Shown here one piece after another: positions 32,830-39,948 of a stretch of 39,948 nucleotides of DNA (its first letter is position 1; each line of letters begins with the position of its first letter). Position numbers and translations under genes: made by a program. Location: contig CAZBXV010000016.1 in the NCBI GenBank assembly GCA_964496205.1, positions 1 to 39,948 on the forward strand, read 5' to 3'. The notes beneath the pieces are model-generated. The model made no database searches. It was not told where the DNA came from and saw only the letters and a program-made list of their open reading frames with translations. The stretch comes from CAYLHS01 sp964496205 (GTDB taxonomy: Bacteria; Actinomycetota; Acidimicrobiia; Spongiisociales; UBA4744).

Positions 32830-32999
32830 AGCCGACGTCGGCGGCCCTTGTCGATCATTGTTGGTGGGCATCGTTTTCTCCGTCCTCGATCTTCCGTCGA
32901 GTCCATCTCCCCGTGGGCCGCGCCCAGGACCCCCTCCCCGGCTTCGCCGAACCCGCAATGTAAACAAGGTCCGTCAGTTCTACAGCGAGCGAAGCGAGT

Positions 33000-33026
33000 G
33001 TTGGGCGAGGGAACCTGTCGCCCAAC
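33000..33026. repeat. 9-bp stem-loop in era-recO gap
   Basis: GTTGGGCGA (33000-33008) and TCGCCCAAC (33018-33026) form an exact stem around a 9-nt loop. There is no T-tract after it, so intrinsic termination is uncertain. It may end the era operon or be part of the intergenic repeat family. Confidence 0.6.
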
Positions 33027-33138
33027 GGTCTCGCGACGGATGTGGTCGCGTTCCTGCTGAAGACTGGAGACTCTTCGCTGAATAGCTGAACAGATCTCCG
33101 ACGACTGACAGAGACTGCTGTCAATCCACCGCCGCCTC

Positions 33139-33144
33139 TACCAT
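33139..33144 (+). promoter_or_regulatory. Putative -10 hexamer of recO
   Basis: TACCAT ends 7 nt before the recO ATG, with no Shine-Dalgarno sequence; predicts a leaderless recO-uppS message. Confidence 0.45.
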
Positions 33145-33151
33145 TCGGTTC

Positions 33152-33871
33152 ATGGGCCTCCGTCGTGACCAGGGCATCGTGCTTCGCAGCTATCCGTTTG
33201 GTGAAGCGGATCGTGTCGTCGTCATCCTGAGTCCGAACAATGGGAAACTTCGCACCGTCGCGAAAGGGATTCGCAAGACGAAGAGCCGTTTCGGTGGGCG
33301 ACTCGAGCCGTTCACCCACGTCGATCTCGTGCTCTACGAGGGCAGGAATCTCGACACGATCACCCAGGTCTCGGCGATCGAGGTGTTCCCGTCGGTGCGA
33401 TCCGACCTGGATCGGGTTCTGGCAGCCGGCGCCATGGTCGAAGCGATCGATCTGGTCTCGTCGGAGCGCGAGCCTTCACATCGTCTCTTCCTGCTGCTCC
33501 AGAGGGGCCTGCGTGCTCTGGACGCGGGAAACGGTGGTGCCGATCTCGTGACTTCCTTCCTGCTCAAGCTGAGCGAGATCATCGGTTTCGCACCGGCGCT
33601 CGACAGGTGCGCCGCCTGCGGCAAGTCGGATATCCCACTCCGTTTCAGCCTTTCCGAGGGTGGGGCTATTTGCACGTCGTGCAGGCCGGCAGGGACGATT
33701 CGGCTCTCTCCTGGACTTGCCGACTACCTTTCGACGCTGGCCGTGGGAGATCTGACACACCTCCCACCGGCAGATTCACGGTTCTCGGGCGAAGCGCTCG
33801 GTCTCACTCGTCGGTTTCTCGAACACCATCTCGAACGCAAGCTGACGAGCCTGGCGGTAGCCAATGACTGA
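33152..33871 (+). CDS. recO: DNA repair protein RecO
   Basis: The 239-aa recombination mediator loads RecA on SSB-covered DNA with RecR. The N-terminal OB domain (DQGIVLRSYPFGEADRVVVI, GKLRTVAKGIRKTKSRFGG) is followed by a helical domain and a zinc site of two Cys pairs (CAAC, later CTSC), as in many RecO proteins. The MGLRRDQGIVLR start is typical. The stop lies within the uppS start region (8-nt overlap). The era-recO-uppS order is common in actinobacteria and firmicutes. Confidence 0.94.
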   Translation: MGLRRDQGIVLRSYPFGEADRVVVILSPNNGKLRTVAKGIRKTKSRFGGRLEPFTHVDLVLYEGRNLDTITQVSAIEVFPSVRSDLDRVLAAGAMVEAIDLVSSEREPSHRLFLLLQRGLRALDAGNGGADLVTSFLLKLSEIIGFAPALDRCAACGKSDIPLRFSLSEGGAICTSCRPAGTIRLSPGLADYLSTLAVGDLTHLPPADSRFSGEALGLTRRFLEHHLERKLTSLAVAND

Positions 33872-34586
33872 ACTCGACGCGGGCCGGATCCCAGCTCACA
33901 TTGGACTCATTCTCGACGGGAACGGAAGGTGGGCGGCCCAGCGTGATCTGCCCAGGACCGCCGGTCACGCAGCCGGTGAGGCATCGCTGTTCTCCACAAT
34001 CGACTCTGCCCGCGAACTGGGTGTGCAATGGCTCACCGCCTACACGTTCTCAACCGAGAACTGGTCGAGGTCGGAAGAGGAAGTCGAGTTCCTCATGTTC
34101 TTCAATGAGGACATCCTCCTTCGGAGGCGGGACGCTCTGAATGAGCAGAACATCCGCATCTATTTCGCCGGTGAGATGGATGACCCGAGGGTGCCGGACC
34201 GAAACCGGATGCGCATGCGCGAAACAGAGGAGATGACCAGACACAACACGGGGATGCGCGTGGTCTTTGCGTTCAACTACGGCTCGCGTATCGAAATGGC
34301 AAACGCGGCCCGAGCGATTGCACTGGCCGTTGCCGAACACACTCTGGATCCCGACCTGATCGATCCGGAGACCGTGTCACAGCACCTCTACGTGCCCGAG
34401 ATGCCTGACGTCGACTTGATCATTCGAACCTCGGGGGAGATTCGACTGTCCAACTTCCTTCTGTGGCAGGCTGCGTATGCCGAGTTCGTGTTCACTGACG
34501 TTCTATGGCCCGATTTCTCCCAGGATCACCTCGTCGACGCGATCGCGGAATACCAGCGGCGCAAGCGACGGTTTGGAACGGCATAG
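33864..34586 (+). CDS. uppS: Isoprenyl transferase (undecaprenyl diphosphate synthase type)
   Basis: The 240-aa cis-prenyltransferase makes the long-chain polyprenyl diphosphate used as the lipid carrier in peptidoglycan and polysaccharide synthesis. HIGLILDGNGRWA contains the catalytic Asp in D-G-N-G-R-W-A. TAYTFSTENWSRS and RTSGEIRLSNFLLWQAAYAE are the hallmark C-terminal blocks, with the diphosphate-binding Arg residues. The product chain length cannot be told; actinobacteria often have a second short-chain enzyme. The ATG overlaps recO by 8 nt. Confidence 0.94.
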   Translation: MTELDAGRIPAHIGLILDGNGRWAAQRDLPRTAGHAAGEASLFSTIDSARELGVQWLTAYTFSTENWSRSEEEVEFLMFFNEDILLRRRDALNEQNIRIYFAGEMDDPRVPDRNRMRMRETEEMTRHNTGMRVVFAFNYGSRIEMANAARAIALAVAEHTLDPDLIDPETVSQHLYVPEMPDVDLIIRTSGEIRLSNFLLWQAAYAEFVFTDVLWPDFSQDHLVDAIAEYQRRKRRFGTA

Positions 34587-34760
34587 CAGCTCGCCGCGCT
34601 CGCAGCATCCAGTCACCAGTTTCCAGCCTCGAGCACGGTGGTCCACCACCGCGGGGCGGTAGCCTCTTGCTGGCTGCTGGCAGGTGGCTGCGCAAGAAAA
34701 ACGAACGTCGGCAACCGACGACCACTTATCATTCACCGTTCACTGCCGAGGACCTGATTC

Positions 34761-36065
34761 ATGCCTGCAACATTCGACACCATCGTCAACCTCGCCAAAC
34801 GGCGAGGCTTCGTGTTCCCGTCGTCCGAGATCTATGGCGGTCTGCGCTCCGCCTATGACTACGGGCCTCTCGGCGTGCAGGTGCTTCGCAATGTGAAGGA
34901 TCAGTGGTGGCGTTCGATGGTGCAGCTTCGAGGCGACATCGTGGGTCTCGACTCGTCGATCATCCAATCGCGGCAGGTCTGGAAGGCATCCGGCCATGAG
35001 GCATCGTTCACCGACCCACTCGTCGAGTGCTCACACTGCCACTCGCGGTTTCGTCAGGACAAGCTCGATGATCCCAACCTGTGCCCATCGTGCGGTCAGC
35101 GGGGCACATTCGGCGAAGCGCGGCAGTTCAACATGATGTTCAAGACGTTCATGGGGCCGGTCGAGAACGACGCCGATCTCGTCTACCTGCGGCCGGAAAC
35201 GGCACAGGGCATCTTCATCAACTACGAAAACGTTCGCCGTACCTCCCGCATGAAGCTGCCGTTCGGGATCGCGCAGGTAGGCAAGTCATTTCGAAACGAG
35301 ATCACGCCGGGGCAGTTCGTCTTCCGCACCCGCGAGTTCGAGCAGATGGAGATGGAGTTCTTCTGCCGGCCGCAGGAGGCGCCGAAGTGGTATGAGTACT
35401 GGACCGAGGCGCGCCACCAGTGGTACCTCGATCTTGGTATGAACCCCGACAATCTCCGGCTCCGTTCGCATGAGCAAGAGGAACTCGCGCACTACGCGGC
35501 AGCCTGCTCCGACGTCGAGTATCGGTACCCATGGGGATGGGACGAGCTCGAAGGTATTGCCAACCGCACGGACTTCGATCTGAGATCGCACACGGAAGCC
35601 AGCGGCCAGGACCTCTCCTATTTCGATGACGATTCGGGAGAACGTTTCTTCCCGTACGTCGTCGAACCGGCTGCCGGCGCAACGCGAACGACCTTCGCGT
35701 TCCTCATCGATGCCTACCATGAAGAAGAGGTCAGAGGCGAGAAGAGGGTGGTGCTGAAGCTTGACCACCGACTTGCCCCGTATCAGGTCGCGGTGCTTCC
35801 TTTGTCAAAGAAGCCGGAGCTAGTAGCGGGCGCGGAGCGTCTCGCGGACATACTGCGCCCCCACTTCATGTTGGAGTTCGATGTGACCCAATCGATCGGC
35901 CGAAGGTACCGCCGACATGACGAAATCGGTACGCCCTATGCGCTGACGTTCGATTTTGAGTCGCTCGAGGATGATGCGGTCACCGTTCGTGATCGGGACA
36001 CGATGGAGCAGACCCGGGTGCCTATCGCTCAGGTTGTCTCCTATCTGGATGACGTACTGCGCTGA
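34761..36065 (+). CDS. glyS: Glycyl-tRNA synthetase, alpha2 type
   Basis: The 434-aa class II synthetase is of the homodimeric (eukaryote/archaea-like) type used by actinobacteria, not the alpha2beta2 type. An early RRGFVFPSSEIYGG and YDYGPLG region is followed by a zinc insertion with CSHC and CPSC (about residues 90-112). Motif 2 comes next (QVGKSFRNEITP and FRTREFEQMEMEFF), and motif 3 is near the C-terminal end with SIGRRYRRHDEIGTPY. The anticodon-binding domain contains APYQVAVLPL. The ATG has GAGGA about 9 nt upstream. The 174-nt upstream region has two small hairpins but no full T-box that I can find. Confidence 0.96.
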   Translation: MPATFDTIVNLAKRRGFVFPSSEIYGGLRSAYDYGPLGVQVLRNVKDQWWRSMVQLRGDIVGLDSSIIQSRQVWKASGHEASFTDPLVECSHCHSRFRQDKLDDPNLCPSCGQRGTFGEARQFNMMFKTFMGPVENDADLVYLRPETAQGIFINYENVRRTSRMKLPFGIAQVGKSFRNEITPGQFVFRTREFEQMEMEFFCRPQEAPKWYEYWTEARHQWYLDLGMNPDNLRLRSHEQEELAHYAAACSDVEYRYPWGWDELEGIANRTDFDLRSHTEASGQDLSYFDDDSGERFFPYVVEPAAGATRTTFAFLIDAYHEEEVRGEKRVVLKLDHRLAPYQVAVLPLSKKPELVAGAERLADILRPHFMLEFDVTQSIGRRYRRHDEIGTPYALTFDFESLEDDAVTVRDRDTMEQTRVPIAQVVSYLDDVLR

Positions 36066-36169
36066 TACCCCGGTAGGCAATCCTCGGTAGCGCTCGTTGA
36101 GTTCGGGAGCATCAAATATGGGTCGCATAATATCTACTGATCGGCTGACATAACTGCGATATATATGCT

Positions 36170-36198
36170 TTGGCACTTTCGAATATCGCGGGTACAGT
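36170..36198 (+). promoter_or_regulatory. Strong housekeeping-type promoter
   Basis: The -35 TTGGCA (36170-36175), a 17-nt spacer and the -10 TACAGT (36193-36198) form the best sigma70-type promoter in the window, set in AT-rich DNA. Transcription should start near 36205. Confidence 0.7.
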
Positions 36199-36204
36199 CA
36201 ACAT

Positions 36205-36415
36205 GCATGCCGAAGAGAACAAGGTCCATTGGCTCAGGTGCTGACAGGAAAGAAGCACGCGGTGGCCGGGTACCGTGCTCTGAGGAAACAATCGTCCACC
36301 CCCAGGTCTTCATGACGAGTTGGCCGCACGCACGGCGGCACTTCCGTCCGGGAGCGAAGGAGAGCGATCTGTTGGTGACAGACACAATCGAGGGCCGAGG
36401 GGCCCTCGGTGTTTT
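36205..36415 (+). ncRNA. Candidate leader RNA or small RNA (about 210 nt)
   Basis: This segment lies between a strong promoter and an intrinsic terminator. A foldable region has CTCAG (36233-36237) and AGCAC (36254-36258) pairing with the continuous GTGCTCTGAG (36275-36284). The AGCAC arm can instead pair with GTGCT at 36238-36242, giving two mutually exclusive stems as in attenuators. CTGT/ACAG and GCCG/CGGC hairpins lie further on. I do not recognise a known riboswitch, tmRNA, RNase P, SRP or 6S core. Either a cis-acting leader of the downstream sugar importer or an independent small RNA. Confidence 0.5.
36389..36415 (+). terminator. Intrinsic terminator upstream of sugar ABC operon
   Basis: CGAGGGCC (36389-36396), the loop GAGG, and GGCCCTCG (36401-36408) make an 8-bp GC-rich stem followed by GTGTTTTTG. 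It lies about 210 nt after a promoter and 118 nt before the binding-protein gene, where an attenuator would sit. Confidence 0.85.
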
Positions 36416-36532
36416 TGTTGTCACCATGCCCGGAACCGACAAAGCGGCGGCGCTATCGGAGGGTATGCGCAGGTGCCCGTGTGGAGGGGCCGGATCTTAG
36501 ACAAAGGAGAGAACCCAGTGAAGGAGGGGACG

Positions 36533-37855
36533 ATGAGATCAAAGATCGGCCGTGTGCGATGGCTCATTGCGCTCGCGGTGCTGGCCCTTGTGGCGACAGC
36601 CTGTGGAAGCGGAAGTACGACCACAACCAGCGGGTCGGGCACGACCGCCGCGGGAGGAGCGGTGACCCTTGACGTGATGGGCGCGTTTCGCGGCGCCGAG
36701 GCAACCGAGTTTCAAGCGGTACTGGACCTGTTCCACTCGAATAACCCGGACATCACGGTGAACTACTCCGGTTCGTCGCAGTTCGAGACCGACATTCAGG
36801 TTCGGGTCAAGGCGGGCAACCCGCCGGACCTGGCGTTCTTCCCGCAGCCTGGCGCGGTCGCGCAGTTCGTCGGCAGCGGTGACATCGAACCGCTTCCGGA
36901 TTCGGTGGTGTCCGCCATCAAGGCGAGCTACCAGCCTGGCTGGGTGAAACTGGGCGAGGTCAATGGAACGCCGTACGGCATGTTCTTTCGGGTGAATGCC
37001 AAGGGCTTCGTGTTCTACAACAAGCCCGAGTTCGACAAGGCCGGGTATACCGTGCCGGCGACCTGGTCGGACATGCAGGCGTTGTTGACGAAGATGCAGA
37101 GCAGTGGAACGTCCCCGTTCTGTATCGGCAACAGTTCCGGTGATGCGACCGGGTGGCCGGGCACCGACTGGGTGGAGACGTACATGCTCCGCTCGTATCC
37201 GGCATCCGACTATGTGGACTGGTACACGGGCAAGCTGCTGTTCAACTCCACTCAGGTGAACACCGCGTGGACGGACGTGGGCAAGGTCTGGCTCGATCCG
37301 AAGATGGTATACGGCGGTACGCAGACGATTGCGTCGACGACCTACAACGCGTCGGCGGCGATGTTGTTCGACTCCACGCCGAAGTGCTGGTTCGTGATGC
37401 AGGGAACGTTCGCAACCGGGTTCTTCCCGGACGCGATCCAGAAGGATCTGGACACCAATGTGGGTGTGTTCTCATGGCCCATGATGGACACCAGCCTCCC
37501 CGAGACGTTGGAGGTCGGTGGCGATGAGTTGGTCGTGTTCAAAGGCAAGTCCTCTGATGCGGCGACCAAGTTCATGGAGTTCCTGGTGACTCCTGCGGCG
37601 GCTGCGCCGTGGGCGAAGGTTGGGGATGCCCTGTTCCCGCACAAGAACCAGGACTTCTCCGTCTATCCGAACGACGTTGTCAGGACGTTCGCCAAGACGT
37701 TGTCACAGGCCGAGAGTGTCGAGTTCGACGCATCGGACCAGATGCCGACGGCTGTGAACAATGCCTTCTGGAAGGGTGTGACCGACTGGGTGACCGGCGA
37801 ACAACTAGGCAAGGTCGAGAACACAATCGACGCCGCGTGGAACAGCGGAAGCTGA
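36533..37855 (+). CDS. Sugar ABC transporter binding lipoprotein (alpha-glucoside type)
   Basis: The 440-aa family 1 extracellular solute-binding lipoprotein starts with the signal RWLIALAVLALVATAC. Cys24 is the lipid-modified residue, followed by a Ser/Thr/Gly linker. The mature part has VTLDVMGAFRGAE, VKAGNPPDLAFFPQPG, the FCIGNSSGDATGWPGTDWVE block and MMDTSLPETLEVGGDELVVF. These resemble AglE-like alpha-glucoside-binding proteins. The ATG at 36533 has AAGGAGG 5 nt upstream; an in-frame GTG at 36518 has its own AAAGGAGA and would add five residues. It needs Lgt for anchoring. A stem-loop follows before the permeases. The exact sugar is inferred from the family only. Confidence 0.92.
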   Translation: MRSKIGRVRWLIALAVLALVATACGSGSTTTTSGSGTTAAGGAVTLDVMGAFRGAEATEFQAVLDLFHSNNPDITVNYSGSSQFETDIQVRVKAGNPPDLAFFPQPGAVAQFVGSGDIEPLPDSVVSAIKASYQPGWVKLGEVNGTPYGMFFRVNAKGFVFYNKPEFDKAGYTVPATWSDMQALLTKMQSSGTSPFCIGNSSGDATGWPGTDWVETYMLRSYPASDYVDWYTGKLLFNSTQVNTAWTDVGKVWLDPKMVYGGTQTIASTTYNASAAMLFDSTPKCWFVMQGTFATGFFPDAIQKDLDTNVGVFSWPMMDTSLPETLEVGGDELVVFKGKSSDAATKFMEFLVTPAAAAPWAKVGDALFPHKNQDFSVYPNDVVRTFAKTLSQAESVEFDASDQMPTAVNNAFWKGVTDWVTGEQLGKVENTIDAAWNSGS

Positions 37856-37866
37856 CCTAGGAAGTG

Positions 37867-37896
37867 GGGTGGGCTCCCCGGTGAGGGAGCCCACCC
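37867..37896 (+). repeat. 12-bp stem-loop between binding protein and permease genes
   Basis: GGGTGGGCTCCC (37867-37878) and GGGAGCCCACCC (37885-37896) form an exact 12-bp stem with a 6-nt loop, extendable past one bulged G. There is no T-tract. Such structures between binding-protein and permease genes usually protect the upstream mRNA or partly stop transcription, so the binding protein is made in excess. Confidence 0.85.
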
Positions 37897-37911
37897 ACGC
37901 AAAGGGCCGAC

Positions 37912-39057
37912 ATGAACGATGAACCAGCATTGAATACAAGGCAACCTGATCCACCACCGGCGGGCGCGGACGGTCGCGAACGAACCGCCGATGTCCTCCG
38001 CCTCCTGTGGATGATCGCCGGTCCTCTGATCGTTATTGGAGTACTCGTCGTCGGGTTCATCTTTCTCAAGGATTCGAGTGCCCCGAAACTGGTGATCGTG
38101 GTCGTCGCGATCATATGGGGCGTCGGCGGCACAGTCGCCCTCTACCTGCTTGCGGCAACGTATGTGTCGAAGCTCAGACTGAGTTCGCAGCGGAAAATCG
38201 CTCCGGTCATCTTCGTTGGTCCGGCGGTCGTACTCTTGGGTTTCTTCCTCGTCTACCCGACCATTGAGACGCTCTACTTGAGCTTTTTCGACGCGACATC
38301 CTCGAAGTTCGTCGGTCTCAAGAACTACGTCTTTGCGTTGACGGACCCGTCGATGACCGAGTCCTTTCGCAACAACGCCCTGTGGTTGGTGCTCGGCACG
38401 GGATTCGCAGTCTTGTTCGGTCTGATCATCGCTGCCATGGCTGAGCGGACCAAGCGCTGGTTCGAGCTGACCGTCAAGTCGTTGATCTTCATGCCCATGG
38501 CGATCTCAATGGTGGGCGCATCGATCATCTGGTTGTTCGTATACGCTTACCGTCCGCCGGGGAACCCACAGATCGGCATTCTGAACGCCGTGTGGGCGGC
38601 ACTCGGAGGCGAGCCGGTTGCGTGGCTTCTCAAGGGGCCGCTCAACACATTGCTTCTTATCGTGATCCTCGTCTGGATCCAGACCGGCTTCGCGATGATC
38701 ATCCTCTCGGCAGCGCTCAAGGGCGTTCCGACCGACCTGCTCGACGCGGGAAGCATCGATGGGGCCAACGAGCTTCAGATCTTCTTCAGGATCACGATCC
38801 CGTACATCCGTGGCACGATCATCATGGTGACGACCACGATCGTGATCTTCACCCTGAAGGTCTTCGACATCGTGCTCACCATGACCGGTGGCAACTACGG
38901 AACCCAGGTGATCGCCAATGCGTACTACGCGCAGGAATTCCAGTCGTTCCAGCCGGGGAGAGCGTCGGCGATCGCCATCATTCTGCTCATCCTCGTGACA
39001 CCGGTGATGTGGTACAACCTGCGGAATTTCCGGGGCCAGACGGAGGCGTTCAAATGA
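37912..39057 (+). CDS. Sugar ABC transporter permease (MalF/AglF-like)
   Basis: The 381-aa permease has about eight membrane helices: two near the N-terminus (WMIAGPLIVIGVLVVGFIFL; IVVVAIIWGVGGTVALYLLA) precede the six-helix core. The conserved EAA loop that docks the ATPase is DAGSIDGANELQIFFRITIP. It forms a heterodimeric channel with the next gene product. It starts with a hydrophilic, Pro-rich stretch of about 30 residues. The ATG at 37912 follows AAAGGG about 7 nt upstream. The stop overlaps the next ATG (ATGA). The ATPase gene is not in the window and may lie beyond the right edge or elsewhere (a shared MsiK-type ATPase is common in actinobacteria). Confidence 0.93.
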   Translation: MNDEPALNTRQPDPPPAGADGRERTADVLRLLWMIAGPLIVIGVLVVGFIFLKDSSAPKLVIVVVAIIWGVGGTVALYLLAATYVSKLRLSSQRKIAPVIFVGPAVVLLGFFLVYPTIETLYLSFFDATSSKFVGLKNYVFALTDPSMTESFRNNALWLVLGTGFAVLFGLIIAAMAERTKRWFELTVKSLIFMPMAISMVGASIIWLFVYAYRPPGNPQIGILNAVWAALGGEPVAWLLKGPLNTLLLIVILVWIQTGFAMIILSAALKGVPTDLLDAGSIDGANELQIFFRITIPYIRGTIIMVTTTIVIFTLKVFDIVLTMTGGNYGTQVIANAYYAQEFQSFQPGRASAIAIILLILVTPVMWYNLRNFRGQTEAFK

Positions 39058-39947
39058 CGACGCAAGTGACAGAACATCGTTCCAGTCCGGCCGCAAGGAC
39101 CGTGCTCTACGTCGTGCTCACAATCATCGCCGTGGTGTGGCTGATCCCCTCGTTGGGTCTGTTGGTCACCTCGTTCCGTCATCTCGAGGACATCAACCAG
39201 ACCGGATGGTGGAACGTTCTGCTCCACCCGGGCGCTGCGAACCTGACCCTTCAGAACTACGCGCAAGTGACCGGTATCGACAAAGCCGGCGCAGGTGCCG
39301 GCGTCGACCTTGGCAATGCGATCCTGAACAGCATCGCAGTGACCATCCCTGCCACGGTGATCCCGATCTTCATCGCCGCGCTCGCAGCGTACGGATTCGC
39401 GTGGATGAAATTCCCCGGGCGAGCATTCTTCTTCATCATCGTGATCGCGCTGTTGGTGGTGCCGCTCCAGATCGCCTTGATCCCGGTGCTGCGCCTCTAC
39501 ATCAAGGCGCACGTAGCCGGAACGTTCGTCGGGATTTGGTTCGCGCACACCGCCTTCGGGCTACCTCTGGCCATCTACATCATGTACACCTACATCTCAT
39601 CGATACCGCGCGACATCTTCGAGTCTGCGTTTGTGGACGGCGCCAACCACTTCACGATCTTCACGAGGTTGATCATCCCGCTGTCGATCCCGGCTTTGGC
39701 GTCGTTCGCGATCTTCCAGTTCCTTTGGGTATGGAACGACCTGCTGGTCGCCCTGGTGTTCTTGGGATCAACGGCAGGCGTGCAGGTGTTGACGGTACAG
39801 TTGTTGAACATGGTGGGCGCGTACGGGACCGACTGGCAGTTGTTGACTGCGGGCGCGTTCATCTCGATGATTTTCCCACTAGCCGTGTTCTTCTCGCTCC
39901 AGCGGTACTTCGTGCGAGGCTTGCTCGCAGGTTCCGTGAAAGGCTAG
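39054..39947 (+). CDS. Sugar ABC transporter permease (MalG/AglG-like)
   Basis: The 297-aa second permease has six membrane helices. The periplasmic loop after helix 1 is long and contains NYAQVTGIDKAGAGAGVDLG. The core has NAILNSIAVTIPATVIPIF, AALAAYGFAWMKFPGR and IALLVVPLQIALIPVLRLY. The EAA loop is ESAFVDGANHFTIFTRLIIP. These blocks closely resemble AglG-type alpha-glucoside permeases. It is translationally coupled to the preceding permease (ATGA). The stop is the last complete codon of the window (only one base follows), so the gene is complete and further operon genes may follow. Confidence 0.93.
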   Translation: MTTQVTEHRSSPAARTVLYVVLTIIAVVWLIPSLGLLVTSFRHLEDINQTGWWNVLLHPGAANLTLQNYAQVTGIDKAGAGAGVDLGNAILNSIAVTIPATVIPIFIAALAAYGFAWMKFPGRAFFFIIVIALLVVPLQIALIPVLRLYIKAHVAGTFVGIWFAHTAFGLPLAIYIMYTYISSIPRDIFESAFVDGANHFTIFTRLIIPLSIPALASFAIFQFLWVWNDLLVALVFLGSTAGVQVLTVQLLNMVGAYGTDWQLLTAGAFISMIFPLAVFFSLQRYFVRGLLAGSVKG

Positions 39948-39948
39948 T

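Larger units (their letters stand above)
32830..33151. other. 322-bp gap with hairpins and degenerate repeat motifs
   Basis: No gene is seen. The gap has a GGCTTCGCC hairpin core near 32940 and a clean 9-bp stem (33000-33026, listed separately). It also has a series of motifs in the same order as in the 16475-16746 gap. The recO -10 hexamer TACCAT lies at its right end. Confidence 0.5.
36066..36532. other. 467-bp gap: AT-rich promoter, candidate RNA and terminator
   Basis: There is no convincing protein gene. The gap contains an AT-rich stretch (about 36110-36180, unlike the rest of the window), a strong promoter, a structured segment and an intrinsic terminator, each listed separately. A 97-codon frame from ATG 36207 runs through all of them and looks non-protein-like. 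Confidence 0.6.

Noticed and set aside
34587..34760. Possible glycine T-box leader upstream of glyS
   Set aside because: A GGTGG-ACCGCGG-like stretch near 34636-34660 recalls the T-box core, but the conserved sequence is interrupted. There is too little room for stem I, and no terminator or sequestrator pairing is clear.
36207..36500. 97-codon plus-strand frame
   Set aside because: It crosses the intrinsic terminator, has no recognisable domain, and its composition looks like untranslated DNA. The RNA explanation fits better.
1..39948. Search for tRNA, rRNA, CRISPR arrays, IS elements, toxin-antitoxin or phage genes
   Set aside because: No T-loop/acceptor pairs, no spaced repeats of CRISPR type and no transposase or integrase motifs were seen. 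The repeats found are short hairpin units.

Overview
The window is GC-rich chromosomal DNA with tightly packed genes, many joined by ATGA/GTGA overlaps. Three things point to an actinobacterium outside the classical Streptomyces/Mycobacterium groups, perhaps Acidimicrobiia-like: the conserved block lepA-hemW-hrcA-dnaJ-rsmE-mtaB-HIT-phoH-(7TM-HD)-ybeY-corC-era-recO-uppS-glyS, a BldD-type regulator, and Thr-rich extracytoplasmic linkers. The 7TM-HD phosphodiesterase is uncommon in classical actinomycetes. This placement is inference; there is no rRNA gene. I see no tRNA, rRNA, CRISPR array, IS element or prophage.

Left part (1-7.3 kb). Minus strand: a partial gene at the edge, a Ddn-like F420-type reductase and an O-methyltransferase. 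A 505-bp gap follows that holds a 40-nt perfect palindrome and a relic of an HtrA-type protease. A uridine-kinase-like gene is on the plus strand. A minus-strand iron operon then reads feoA(tandem)-feoB-membrane protein-ABC exporter-STAS-like protein.

Middle part (7.4-18.8 kb). leuS carries an unusual insertion just before its MSKSK motif. A gap with a SARP-regulator relic precedes lgt. lgt and ppk2 converge on two tandem copies of a 60-bp hairpin unit. comEA-comEC (DNA uptake) converge on a membrane protein with a degenerate GGDEF-like domain. A small membrane protein, a diverged dihydropteroate-synthase paralogue, holA and rpsT follow.

Right part (18.9-36 kb). This is the conserved housekeeping block: translation (lepA, ybeY, era, glyS, mtaB, rsmE), heat-shock control (hrcA with a perfect CIRCE, dnaJ), repair (recO), cell wall (uppS), a BldD-like regulator that keeps the c-di-GMP signature, and a 7TM-HD phosphodiesterase with an SdrD-B-like domain inserted in its sensor region. 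lepA has no ATG/GTG/TTG start upstream of its P-loop.

End (36.1-39.9 kb). An alpha-glucoside-type sugar ABC importer (binding protein and two permeases) is preceded by a well-formed promoter and an intrinsic terminator about 210 nt apart. These bracket a structured, non-coding-looking transcript that could be an attenuated leader or a small RNA.

A recurring feature is a TANNNT hexamer 6-7 nt before the start codon of several genes, as expected for leaderless mRNAs.
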